Assembly (NCBI GenBank): GCA_033980235.1
Contig: CM067064.1
Coordinates: 30,946,170-31,010,169 of the forward strand
DNA length: 64,000 nucleotides
DNA from: Diadema setosum
Lineage: Eukaryota; Echinodermata; Echinoidea; Diadematoida; Diadematidae
Direction of reading: 5' to 3'
In this document: piece after piece, positions 35,153 to 47,200 of the stretch
Layout: the number at the start of each line of letters is the position of its first letter
How positions within the stretch are numbered: position 1 is the first letter of the stretch
Notes under the pieces: model-generated
Told to the model about the DNA's origin: nothing
Database searches by the model: none
The model's input: only the letters and a program-made list of their open reading frames with translations
Translations under genes and position numbers: made by a program

Positions 35153-37207
35153 ATTGCAACAACAGCTCCAGTTGTGGTTATATAGTCATTATCTAGAACC
35201 ACAGCAGTTGGATGAGAAACAATCGTCATTGCTTTGAACCAATGCCACATGAGGCAAAATATTGACAAGTCATCAATGTTGTGGATATGATGTCAGTCTA
35301 CCTACAAAATCCACAGAAATACATGGCATATAATGGTATTCTGACATATTTGAATAACATTTCGAATTGAAGGTTGGAATTTGAATGTATGTGAAAAGCA
35401 GTCTTTCATGTGTGGCCTGAGTGGTTATGTACAAATTGAAAAGGAAGAGGACTCAGTGGTGATAGGAATACCGAAGCATCAGATTGTGATTATTCAACAT
35501 CACTGCCAACTCCTTAATGACATCCTGAACAGCAAGAGGGGGTAGTAAACTGTGCTCTTTTGTCATAAATGTCAAAAGTTTGAAGGGAAATTCCACATTG
35601 AACACAGATTGAGGTACATATTGTGCTGTATATCGTGTAGATACATCTTCAAAGGTGTGTGATTCAGCAGGTTTTTAAGTGCAAAGATACAGGGCCGTTT
35701 TGAATTGTAATACTTTATTTCTTCGTGTTGTTTTGTTGAACTTCATGAAGAGCCGACAGAGATATATATCTTTATACTTTGACAAATATTCTCACTAATG
35801 CTGCTGGTCGACAATCTTGAGAATCTGCACTAGCATTTTGGAAAAATATTGTAGATTTCACAGCCAATGACATGTCCCAATCCATCTAATGATTGCAATT
35901 TTGTAAGCACAAGAGGTCGTATTTCCAATGTTGAAGACTACAATTGCCAAGGGGACAGGAAACACACAGGGAACTAGCAAAAATTACTTTTCCGTACAAA
36001 AGTAGTTTGGCAGCTGTGAGACATTTATGTCGGGCTTCGATTTTTTAGAGCACGAACGCCTGCAATCATAGCTAAATGTCAATATATGTACATGAGGGCC
36101 ACGTCGGTACAACTGTATGCCTGCTGCTCGACATATAATAGCTTGCCTCCCCTTTGTGCGCTGGCTTGTTGTCTCCCAGACGAGTGCTGGAAAGAGAGAT
36201 AGTGTGTCTGAATTTTGAAGATGGAATCAAGGAGGGGAAGGAGAAGGAATAGGAGGAGAGAGAGGAGAGGAGAGATTGAAGGACTGGCCCAAGAAAACAG
36301 ACAGGAAAAGGGAAGTATGACAGAGCAGAGAGCTCAGTGCCTTGGCGCTCCGAGGGCAAGGTTAACGTCCACATCAATAAGCGTTTAATCAAACCCTGCC
36401 CAGGACTGCTCCTCCTTATTAACCTGATTCAGTCCCTTCAGTGACCTCTCTCTTTAGTGACTGCTGACCAGTGTTCTCAGAATATACTGTATATGTTGGT
36501 CAGACTCCCTTCTTCAAGTAAAAACCAGTGAGGAAAATGTGAGATGCATATATTGCAGAAAGCACTGCGAGTCACGGTATGAAAAGTCAAGCACCCGTGA
36601 AACATCATACAGACGTCTTTGGGCGCATGTAAAGTTTTGTGTCCTCCAAATGATATTTTGTGATGGAGTGTTGGCCATGCAAATCACTGACATGGCTGTA
36701 GGGAATGGTATTTTTCCGATATTGTATCAACCAGTGATGCCCTGTTTAATTCATGGTTCAACAGGAGGAAATTAAGTTTTCTCTAGGCGATTCCAATTGG
36801 AAGACTCTTTCAACAACTGCAAGATTTCCCGGAGGTTGAGAAAGCTTTTGCAAATGTCAGCAATTTTTATGTCTGTAGTCTTCTGAATGTAGATAACATT
36901 CAAAAACCTCCTTGTGTTCCCCAGTTGTCAAGGACAGATGCATTGAAGATGGTTGGGCCTCAAGGCATGGTAGTGCATACTCAAACAAAGCCCTGATTCC
37001 AGTCTGCAGAAAGGAGGTCAATGTTGACTTTTCTCCAGAATTAGAAGTGCGCAGAGTGGCTGCGAAAAATATGATGTGATGACCTGTTTACAGATTGTAT
37101 CAGCGCATGTGAAATTGAAGTGACAAAGATTTATCCTGTTGTGTCTGTGTAGGTGGATGCCATTTCTGCCAAGTGCTGCTTTATACTTCATGTGTGCAAT
37201 TCATTAC
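35153..37207. other. Non-coding DNA with a polypurine tract
   Basis: 36221-36290 is almost pure purine on the plus strand (GGAGGGGAAGGAGAAGG and AGGAGGAGAGAGAGG). Nothing else recognised. Confidence 0.45.
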
Positions 37208-37335
37208 AGCTTTGTGGAATATAATGTTGGACTTGGTTGACAGTTATTTGTACTAAAGCAATTTCAACTCTTTGCGCAATATAATGTTGGACTTGGTTGA
37301 CAGTTGTTTGTATCAAAGCAATTTCAACTCTTTGC
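37208..37335 (+). repeat. Tandem duplication, 60-bp unit
   Basis: ATAATGTTGGACTTGGTTGA occurs at 37221 and 37281, and AAAGCAATTTCAACTCTTTG follows in both copies. The period is exactly 60 bases, with a few substitutions. Confidence 0.9.
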
Positions 37336-37403
37336 CAGTGCAGCCAGTCCATACATCTACAGGGACTTGAAACCCATTCTTTGAACATTCGTACTGACTG
37401 AAT

Positions 37404-37647
37404 TACTGTATACGCCATATATTTCGCGAGTCTAAATTTTCACGAATCGAGACTTCCCGACAATTTCGCGAGTGGTTAAATTCGCGATCGTGGAGTCCTG
37501 TACTGAACGGAGAAATGTGTACACGTACATCACATTCATGTCAGGATCAGAGTCAATATTTTCGCGTGTTTTTAATTTCGCGAATAGTAGCTGACTCGCA
37601 AAATTCATGAAAATAAAAACCTTGTGAAATATTCAGCGTATACAGTA
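37404..37647. mobile_element. TACTGTA-ended palindromic element, copy D
   Basis: The left end TACTGTATACGCCATATATT is balanced by the right end ATATTCAGCGTATACAGTA. Several TTTCGCGA motifs lie inside. It is about 400 bases upstream of the sulfotransferase coding exon. Confidence 0.75.
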
Positions 37648-38028
37648 TTGGGAGTAAAATCCAAATTGTGTAGGAGATCAATTCTTATTATGAAGTATGA
37701 TTAAAATTTATTCAGTATAATTTACCAGTTGTATGTTTCTCACTGTAGTGCCATCACTACATTTTACACCTTCTGTGTGATATGTATGCATGTTTGGTTG
37801 GATATCAGTTGTGCTATGAAGCGTGTGATGTACATTTTAAAGTGAACGGCCATTACTTTTGAGGTGCAACTTCAGCATACTACATTTCATATGTGCTTTT
37901 TATCTGTTGAAGTAGAGCTAATGCTAAATACCAGAAATATGTTTGTGTGGAATAACTGTGATACATGTAAGAGGATGTGACTTACAATTTTGTGTTTCCT
38001 TTTTATCCCATTTGTTTCTCTTTCCTAG
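37648..38028 (+). other. Intron end upstream of the sulfotransferase exon
   Basis: A long pyrimidine tract (TTTGTTTCTCTTTCCTAG) ends at AG 38027-38028, a strong splice acceptor. No open frame upstream continues into the gene, so the preceding exon is probably untranslated. Confidence 0.7.
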
Positions 38029-38098
38029 ATGGTCTACTTGAAGTGATGTCTACCAGTTCCTAGTCTTGTGTGATGTAAAGAGCAAGGTCTGCAGCAAA
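38029..38098 (+). promoter_or_regulatory. 5' leader with three minimal upstream open frames
   Basis: The exon begins directly with ATG. uORF1 (38029-38046) encodes five residues and stops at TGA. uORF2 (38046-38063) starts on the last base of that stop (TGATG) and also encodes five residues. uORF3 (38073-38078) is ATG followed immediately by TAA. The main ATG follows 20 bases later. Such arrays usually lower initiation at the main start, so the mRNA may be translationally restrained. That effect is inferred from general knowledge. Confidence 0.7.
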
Positions 38099-39661
38099 AT
38101 GATGCTCTGTGGGATGTCGAAGAAGACCCTAGCGGTTGTCCTCTGCATATCGTCCATCAGTGTCATGCTGATTCTGAACTCCCAGCTCAAGTCCACCCCC
38201 CGCAGCACTCGCTACGATTCCCGCCACGCCCTGAGTGTGCCGTTGACCATCGACCTCTCCAAGAACGTCACATACCTCCGGCTCCCCGACGCCAACAACG
38301 AGATCCACCGATACAAGCTTGAACGCATAGATGACAACTTGGATGAAACAGAGGAGGGTGGATGGAGGCAGAGACAGCTGTGGCGGGACCAGCATCGGCA
38401 GGAGCAAAAATCCAGAGACAGAACTGTCACAGATGATGCAGAGGAGGACGAGTTTGGAGACCGCATCGATGGGCCAGTGTTGTCCGATGACAAGGTATTC
38501 TGGCCTCCTCCAGAGAACGTGACTGCCAAAGCAGCATTGATTGGTCAGCCCAGTCTAACATACAGGCATGATATTCAGCCGTCGTCACAAAACATTACCA
38601 AAAATGTTGAAACGGTCAAGGAGGAAATAAGCTACCTCTTACGTGTTTCCGATCCCAGGTATCCAAGGATGATTGGCAAGGTGCTCTCCAGACTCCCAAA
38701 GGATGTTGAGCGGGACATGCAAATGGCCATAAGGACTGTAGAATCACATACCAGCACCAGCTTTCAGCAGTTGCCAACAGCTAAACAGTGGCAAGTCATC
38801 CTGAAAGTGTTCAAAAAGAAGGGTTACACCCAGCGATATCCTGATGTCATCAACATTGGGGTAAAGAAGAGCGGGACAAACGCTCTGGGATTCTTCCTTC
38901 CAGAACATCCACAGATTGTTCACTCCATTGGAAATGAGGTCCACTTCTTTGATTGGATGTACAGTAAGGGTGTGGATTACTACCTGTCCAGAATGGGCTT
39001 TGCCAAGGCCAACCAGCTGATCTTTGAGAAAACGCCGCGTTACTTCGTCACTGCAGAAGTCCCCAGTCGCATCAAACAAGATTTGCCGACAAACCCCAAG
39101 TTCATCCTGATTGTCAGAGACCCAATATCACGGCTCATTTCGGATTTCAGGCACGAGTCTGAGCTGAAATTGAGAAAGGAATTCAAGAAAGATCGCTTAA
39201 AGTACTCGCTGAGGACGGGCTTGTTTGAGGGGCAGCGCCTCAAGAAGGAGATCCTGGACAGCCAGGGGCAAGTTAACGCGTCCAACGAGCTGGTGGACAC
39301 CAGTGTCTACGTCAAACACTACATGAATTGGCTTACAGTCTATCCTCCAGAGCAGATCCTGGTCATTGATCAGGACAAGATGGAGAAGGACGTCTACACA
39401 GAGATGAAGCGGATGGAGAAGTTCCTGGGCCTGCAGCCGTACTTCAGACCCACCATGTTTTACAACGACGACAGGGTTCATGGCATCTGCCTGCGCCAAG
39501 CTCGGCACTCGCCACGGAACTGTCCGGCCAAGAGCACGCCGAGTGTCTTGCCGAAAGCTGAGCTCGATTCCGAGACATTGGAAAAGCTGCATAATTTCTA
39601 CCGGCCTCTAAACAGAGAATTTGCCAGATTGACAGGCATGGACTTCTCCTGGGTGGATTAG
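38099..39661 (+). CDS. Heparan sulfate glucosamine 3-O-sulfotransferase-like protein
   Basis: Predicted to transfer sulfate from PAPS to the 3-OH of glucosamine in heparan sulfate, in the Golgi. It has 520 residues in one exon. The start is set by an in-frame TGA at 38039 and the first in-frame ATG at 38099 (A at -3); the frame extends further upstream only through a TTG. Residues 10-26 form a signal-anchor (type II) followed by a long, partly acidic stem. The sulfotransferase domain spans about 248-519: 5'-phosphosulfate loop GVKKSGTNAL from 254, catalytic Glu280 in NEVHFFDW, EKTPRYF 310-316, 3'-phosphate site LIVRDPISRLISDF with Arg340 and Ser348, and cysteines 464 and 475 placed like the family disulfide. 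Sequons: Asn56, 140, 165 and 393. Oddities: KKSGTN where vertebrate enzymes have RKGGTR, and Arg in EKTPRYF where Ala is usual. It looks like a divergent paralogue; subtype is uncertain. It is GC-richer than its flanks. Confidence 0.94.
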   Translation: MMLCGMSKKTLAVVLCISSISVMLILNSQLKSTPRSTRYDSRHALSVPLTIDLSKNVTYLRLPDANNEIHRYKLERIDDNLDETEEGGWRQRQLWRDQHRQEQKSRDRTVTDDAEEDEFGDRIDGPVLSDDKVFWPPPENVTAKAALIGQPSLTYRHDIQPSSQNITKNVETVKEEISYLLRVSDPRYPRMIGKVLSRLPKDVERDMQMAIRTVESHTSTSFQQLPTAKQWQVILKVFKKKGYTQRYPDVINIGVKKSGTNALGFFLPEHPQIVHSIGNEVHFFDWMYSKGVDYYLSRMGFAKANQLIFEKTPRYFVTAEVPSRIKQDLPTNPKFILIVRDPISRLISDFRHESELKLRKEFKKDRLKYSLRTGLFEGQRLKKEILDSQGQVNASNELVDTSVYVKHYMNWLTVYPPEQILVIDQDKMEKDVYTEMKRMEKFLGLQPYFRPTMFYNDDRVHGICLRQARHSPRNCPAKSTPSVLPKAELDSETLEKLHNFYRPLNREFARLTGMDFSWVD

Positions 39662-41256
39662 CTTTTACACTTTGTTTATTTTGCTAAATTAATTTATATC
39701 AAAAAACTAGAATTGTCTTGCAACATCACCATCAACTTTTATGGTTGTACTTATCAAAGATGTGTGAAGGCAAGAGAAAAAAAAATTGGATGTGTGCTCG
39801 TATTGCAGATTCCCTTTGAAAGAGAGTCATTCTTCTGAATTTTGTTTGAATCGTCATGAGGGTTCAGTGGGTTTCAGTTTAAAAAGAGTTCTTTGTGTGC
39901 TGAAGTACCACCTATTCCATCCATTTAATGGAGTACATACAATAGAAGGAACAGTTGTTGACATTATGCAAGTACCAATTTGAGGCAGTGTTGTTGAGTC
40001 CACCTGTGCAATACATCTTGTCATTTATATACCAAAATTCTACATTGTCCACTTTAGAGATGTAGAGAAAATTCTTAACATTGCTGAATGCATATCCTTT
40101 TCTGAATTCATATCAATTTCCAGGAAATCAAAACAGAGTATTATATGTCAAAGTAGTTTAAAGCTACTGTAAGTAGTGAGATTTATCCATGGGATATATC
40201 TATTTTCATGTCATCAAAGAGATGACATGAAGTAGTCAGGAAAGATTGTCATTCTTCATGATATTTCACTAGCAGTGCATCTTGCTGTACAGAACTTGAG
40301 ATTTAATACCGACTGCCATGCATGTGGGTGATGAATGCAGTGGCATAGGTAGTTTAGATGTGTACCTTGATGTCTTTTTTTGCTGGTGTGATGCTCTCAT
40401 ACTGTGAAGTTCTTGGTCTTGAGGTTTGCACAGCCACAGTCTGAACGGGTCATCCCAGGCCTATAGATGTCTATCTGCATTCCTCACAATCCTACTTGTG
40501 TATCTTTCCAAGTCACTCCTCACTACCGCAAATCACAGTCACACGATGTGCTTATTGCAATCCTGTGCCTATAGATCCCGCTGCTATGGCAACAGCCCCC
40601 CCCCCCCCCCACAAACATAGCCGGTGTCTATCAGTGAGATGAGATTATGTGCAGGCAGAACTGGATACATCTCATGACATAGCCTCAGAGATGCCCCCTT
40701 TCAGACCAAGCACTTCTAAGCCTCAGTGATGCCCCATTCAGACTGAGCAATCTTAAGATGGTTTGCGTGGGTGCACACGCCATTATTTGTTAGTCCGAAA
40801 TCTGTCTCCACTTGACTCCTCAAGAGTTGCCAGTGAGGTGCCAGTGATGTTTTTTCAAAGCTGAAATTACATTAGCTGAAGATATTTGGATGCAGACCAC
40901 ACCAAGGTTCAAATTGAGCATTCATTTTTTTTTTTTAATTCTCATTTTGTATCACCTCCTGCGGGTTTCCCCCATAGCAAACTTTTAGTGTGATTTTAAT
41001 AGTGTGAACTCGACATAGAGTTGGTCATGTGGTAAAACAGTAAACGAAAAATCAACAACCAAAGATAATGTCTTCAAAGAAGACTGAAAATACATCGTGA
41101 AGTGGGATTTTCTGTGTGTGTGCAAAATGTGTATCTTCACAAAAGATATATTAGTTGGTATCTTGCAGTGGCTATGCTGTAGACTTAGTGTGCTGACGTA
41201 ATTGCAAATGTGTAGAGATTCTGAAGACTGGAGGTGTCTTTTTTTCCTTCTATCTT
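39662..41256 (+). other. 3' flank of the sulfotransferase gene
   Basis: Probably starts with its 3' untranslated region. I saw no AATAAA or ATTAAA in the first 2 kb, so the polyadenylation site is unplaced. A poly-C run lies near 40598. Confidence 0.4.
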
Positions 41257-41285
41257 CCTTCCTTCCTTCCTTCCTTCCTTCCTAC
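41257..41285. repeat. (TTCC)n microsatellite
   Basis: About seven TTCC units. Confidence 0.85.
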
Positions 41286-44200
41286 CTTCTTTTCTTCCTT
41301 CCCATTCATGCCTGCAGAATATGTTGAGAGAGCTTCCTTGATAGATACTACTCTCAGAGGGAAGGATTTTCGAGACAATCTTAGCACACTGAAATAGACT
41401 TGTAGGTCAGCCTTTTGTATGGTACCATTGCTGCATTTTTGTTTAATCATTTTAGTTATTCCCTTTGTTTGTGGCATCGTGACACCTTCTCCGGTAAACA
41501 GAGAGGCGGGTAGATCTCTGCAGAGACTGTGGATATACGCCCCTCTTCTTCTCATCTGATGTTTTACTGTGACCACAGTGCCATCTTTGGTCCAGTGCAT
41601 TAAGGTCACAATATCCTCAGACAGTGTTTTGTTTTGTTGTATTTGTTACCATTTGACAGTGCTCTCAGTGTCAGTGCTTTTGACATTTGACAGTGTTCCC
41701 CATCCCCCTTGGCCCACCAGCAATCTTACGAATTCCGCCTATGCTTCAGCATTATATTCTGTCTATAATCACACTGATTTCTTAGCAGTATCTTGCTAAT
41801 TACTATTATGCAAATCCAATTTTAGTCCCTCACTTTGTTTTCTATGCAGTTATGAAAACATACACATGTTCTCTCCATCCCAAGAAGTTTGTCAAATTAT
41901 GATTATGCAATAGCATTCTTCAATTTCTTGGTTAGGAGGGAGGGAGAACTTCTATCCAACTTGTCCCTGCATCACACCACATGCCATGCATGCGGATTAT
42001 ATGTTGCCGGAGATGAAGTGTGAAATGTATGATTACTGTAATCATGTTTTGGAATCTGTTGGGATGAGTGAATTGCCATGGATATGGTGGACCAGTATCA
42101 AAAGAGTACTAAATGTTGTGATCTATCCAAGTTTGCTGGAATCCTCTGTGATGGTGTTGGGGGGGGGGGGAGGGGGCACAGAGGAGTTGCTCTCCATCTA
42201 AAATGCTACACACCCGCCTCCAAAAGAAAAAAAAAAGCATCATTTTTTTTTCTTTTTAGATATATGGCATTATCAAGGTTTACCTTTACTACTAAGGGTC
42301 TCATTCTTATTTTACACAACAAAATATGCCATTGAGGGCATGTTTTACAGATGTGATGCTATTTAGGAGTAGAAATTTGATGTGCAGAAATGCACCATGT
42401 AGGGTCCATTTCCTAGATTCCTGCCCATAGTGGTCCCGCCAGATCAGTGGGCTGTTGTGTAATTTCAAAGCAGGGAAACACCAGGAAGGTGCAGTTTTCT
42501 TTATCGTGCTGCTCATGTTGACTTGACCGTTGTCAAAAGTTATTCAATGCTGCATCAAGGCACGCATTGTGCTGTCTATCCATCCGTCCTCATCACCGAT
42601 GCCACGAATACAATGTTTGCTCAGCAAACGCGAGATTGTTTTGACTAGACTGAACAAATCAAGGGTGTCAGAGCGAGATGTATAGATATCCCCCCCCCCC
42701 CCACAACAAACAAAACTCTCGACAAGGAAGGAATTGAAACATGGAAGCCAACAGTTGCCCGTATGCAAGTCCAAAGATGGTCAGTGAGATTCTTGTCAGG
42801 CGTGAAGGAAGGATGCCATTGACTCTGTACATGTATTTGTTGTTTGCAAGATCTTAGTCATGGACTACAAAATTATGGATTCTCTCAGCAGGTATGGCTG
42901 CGTGTGATTATAACACACCGCATATTCCATTTAGCTGAAGTCTGTGGAGCTCTGTGAGTCATGGTGGTTATATTTGCAGGAAATTCAATCCTTACGAGTG
43001 CACGAGAATTTAAAAGCAGATAGTCACCCACTTTTATGTAAGGGGCGGTATTGTATTACGTGTTGCTCTGTGAGCAAAGTTATTGTCACTAGACTGTTGA
43101 TCTGATGCGCAGAGCTTTGTTTGAAAGGATGATGATACTGCTCACTATTTTGGAGCCATGGTCTGTGAGTGACTGGTCACATGACCTGAATTTGACATGG
43201 CTGATGTATGTCGACCTTTGGGTATAGCTAGTCTTGTACCAAGACTTTGCATTTGATGTACTTGAGCATATGTTGCATCCACCCCATCATCTCTTACTAA
43301 AGAAGAGAAGAAGGCCTCACCAGGGGAAAAGAGCAGTGACCAAGAATGTGAAATGAAGGGCTTGGGCGGTTACAAGCTTTTAAGCATGGCTTTGCAGGGA
43401 AGTTTACTGATAATTAATGTGATACGTGTATGAAGGAGTAATAGATGAATTTAGCATTTAATAGTTTGTTGGGTCTATCGAGTTCCAGTTTGCATGCTTC
43501 AATGGGATCAGGGTTTAAATGCAACATCCCACTTTTGGTCGACCAGGGAGATGTATTTCTGAAACGTCCCTAGTCGCTGAAGTCTTTTTTTTTGCCAAGG
43601 GTTTGATGTCAGTGACGATGCCTAGAGAGATGATGATGATGATGATGATACAGCGTTGACAACAATGATGATGACGATTCATTGTGATGATGATACAGTA
43701 CTACTCGTGTAAACTTTCTCACCACCGCTAACAGCTGTATGGCGTAGTATATGAATAGTGGTGCAAAGTTATGAACCTGAGACAGTTAATTTCTGGTGTA
43801 ATTACATCATGTCTTCTCCCACCTCCTACAGTCACTTGTATTGTGGCAAAATTGAATCACTTTTGAAACATTACTGATTTTGGATGAGACTAACACCGTT
43901 ACCTTCTGTTTCACTATCAAAATATTGTAGAGCAATGGGGAAAAAATAAAATATCAAGTGATCCATGCTCATGTTAGGATCAAATGTATTATGTGTTCAC
44001 TTGTGTCTCAATATTTTCGTGGGAACTTACGGAACTTCTTGGGCCTGTTTCATTACGATAATTGCAACCTCTGGAATTGTGGTGACTGAGGCACCAGCTA
44101 GGAAAACCAAAAACTGCACATCAGCTGTTAAGCGAACAGTCATTTCCATGGTACTGCATATTAATGTAACTCACACTGACATCATGGCTCTTTATGAAGT

Positions 44201-47200
44201 GGGCATCAGAGGTGTTCGAGGCTTTGGTTTATTACTCGAAGCTATCCAGAAGTTTTCTCACAATCTATACTTTACTTGGATATGATGTTATGTTATCAAG
44301 TACCAGTACCCCATCACTTGTGATGTGTGCTATTATAGCTGCATGCACTTTCCTCTTTTTTTGAGGAGAGCTTGAGTAAGTTGAGAACAAAGGAAATTTT
44401 CTTCAAAATGCCATATTTCGCTTGTTCACTTTATTACCTAATCTCTCCATCTTGGAGTGTAACTGTGGACTTGGACATACGCAGCAAACAAGTAAGCAAC
44501 AAGTTGTATGTTGTGCATATATATGAATATCTTGTATATATTGAAAGATGCAAATTGATGTCTTGTACAGATATGCCATGTATGAAGTAGTTCAGAATTG
44601 TACTTGATTATAGATCCTTTCGAATTTTTAGCTCCATGAGAATGAATTCATTTGCCTAAAAGGTAGAGGCTTTACTTTCTTCAATTTTTTTTTGTAAGCA
44701 AAAAGTTTGCCATCATAACCCTCATGTTTCCATAGCTGTATGGTTTTACATTTTTCAGAGAAATATTATGATATCATCTTGGTACTTAATATTGTGTTCG
44801 TAGTTCAGCTGTAGTGTTGTCTTTGTGCGTAGGTCTTGCCAATTGTTGCTTGAAGAGGTTGTATGTGTACTTAGATGTACGTTTCATGAAGCATTTTAGA
44901 ATTTATATTCATCGACAAATGTATGTTTCTCTGTGTTTCTCGATACATGATGTCCGGAAAAACTTGAGCTGCTGGTCACAATTAGTTGCTTGAGAACAAG
45001 AAAAAGAGGATGAGAGGTCTTACCAGGGCAACTTTGAATCATGTCACCTTTGACTCATGTACACAGGGTGTTCATTGATGATGTAGCTTCCTGATTTTGA
45101 TAAACATAATATGCAAATTGACAACAATTTCAACAATGAAGTGAAGATTATATTTTGAAAATAGGAGAGCATTTGTAAGGAATGTACATGTCGTTTCAAG
45201 TATATGCACCATACAGATTGTCGTACTGCATGTTGTCCTGTTATTCATATTTGAGCAATGCACCAGCAGTTGACAAAGAATATGTCTGATCAGTGGTGCT
45301 GGCCAGCATTTACTCAAATTGCCAACCCACACTAGAATAGTCAGTGGCACCCCATTATAACTAACCGGGTTGTGACGGAAATGAAACGGTACACCCACAG
45401 CAAAGGGATTCAAACTTCCTGGTTTTATATTCTACATCCGTGCAGCAGTGCACAATGTCGCCCTCTGTTGACAGTAGTCCTCCAACACTCCAAACAAAGG
45501 AAACAAGTAAATGTCTTTTCTTCTTCTTCATCTAGGTTTAATAAAAATGTGTAATGGCCCCATCAAGGCTCATTTTCTACCCACCGAATTGTACACATTG
45601 ACACTTTGGATGGCTGAAAATAAATAATGCAAAAAATACACATATTTGTTTTGAAATTTTGTTTTCTATTATTTCAGTGATTTGACTTCATGTACATTTG
45701 CCATGAGCCAGCTCGTAGTGTTGTCAAGTCCTAATTGACAGCAATTTTCAAGGATTTTCCAAAGCAAAAATTAGCTCGGTCTGTGACAAATCAAGTTATT
45801 AAAAAACAATGAACCTGCGAGAAATGCTCCATAAGCTTATCTATAGCTTCCCAACCCCCTTCCCCCCCCCCCCCCCAAACAAAAACAAAGAGAAGAGATG
45901 GTATATGTTGGATTTGCCATTGTTTTATGCATGAATATGACAAAATTCTACCTTTTAAGAAGGTGAACCTCTCACATAAATGGTTAACTAATGGTATGGA
46001 ATTTGTTGATTTTTGTTTTTCTCCGCCAGAAAGAACCTGTAATGAGCTACTCAATAACTTATTCAATCTCAGATTTCCGTAATTAGTCAAAAGCTGTCTT
46101 GGCAATGAGATTTTAGAGAGTGTGGGCTTGATCCAAGACTAGCAATTCTGTCTTGATAAGGTCATGCCTTTGCAAACATGCTGGATTCATTGGAATCTCA
46201 GGAAAGAGATGCCAGGCACAGAAAATGATGCCGTCATTGAGATCGGCGTCACATCTGCTTTGCCTGATGGCGTAGGTTTGATTTTTTGGCGACTTGTAGC
46301 AGATGCCGTAATGGTGGTTAGGTTTATTTTTATCCACGTCTGTCACGTGGTGTAGTTGTGTTTCACATCTTTTTTTTTTTTTTCTTTATCGTGTAATCTT
46401 ATAAGACCGCTGCATGTCATTATGCGTTGTTGTAAATGTCACCGCATCACTGTGCTCAATGTTGCACAGGTTCATGCGTTTTTTAAGGTTACCACAATTC
46501 GTTTAATATTGTGTCACATGTCAGAGCGATAAAGTAATGGTAGAAGGAAATTCTGCAGTAGTCAATCCCATACACGTCACCCCACTCCTAAATTTTCCTC
46601 TCTTTTTTTTCCCCTTTCTTTGGAGGCATCTGTGCCATTTGTGCCAACCATCCCTGAATGTTCACTGTGATATGCTGCATCCCACCCCACTATGTTAAAC
46701 ATGCCTATTTTAACATTAGTAAATTGTCTATCATAACACACACACTCATCTTGTTTCTGCTCCTTCTGTATCTCTCCATTTGAAATGATTCTACTGTTAA
46801 ATCAGTAAAAAAGCTGTGGACACTGAATATGATTTGATGATATTTTCCAGGAGGTCAGTGCTTTTAAACCATCACATGCAGTTTTGTCACCACAATAACA
46901 GAACAAGGGTCAAATTGTATTTGGTGCTTTTCTCTTCGTATGCCATACTTACGCAGAACATGTGTGTCTCTCGAAATCAAATTAACCGCTGCGTTTTCCA
47001 TTCTTCTTGTTGAAATGTGATCTAAAAGGAATATAGCAGCGCAGAAAAGGCAAAAAATATTGGATGAGTGCTTTAACAATTGACCGCTCTTCTGTTTTCA
47101 CTGTTTACTTAAAGTAGGTAGGGAAGCTACATTAGTGAAAAAACAAAGTTTAAAAGGAAAATAACATTCATCAACATACACACACACAAACAACAGACAC

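Noticed and set aside
34868..35268. Two minus-strand frames with protein-like stretches (WFSPDDQEAGLRIGLHDA and VSHPTAVVLDND)
   Set aside because: Attractive by eye, but both run into the 79-bp tandem duplication, I recognise no domain, and I see no consistent splice sites. A protein search with these two segments would decide.
38066..38098. Eleven extra N-terminal residues of the sulfotransferase from a TTG start
   Set aside because: TTG is not a normal animal start. The first in-frame ATG is at 38099 with a good context, and an in-frame TGA lies at 38039.
41250..41609. 119-codon minus-strand frame
   Set aside because: No recognised motif; its C-terminus is translated from the (TTCC)n microsatellite.
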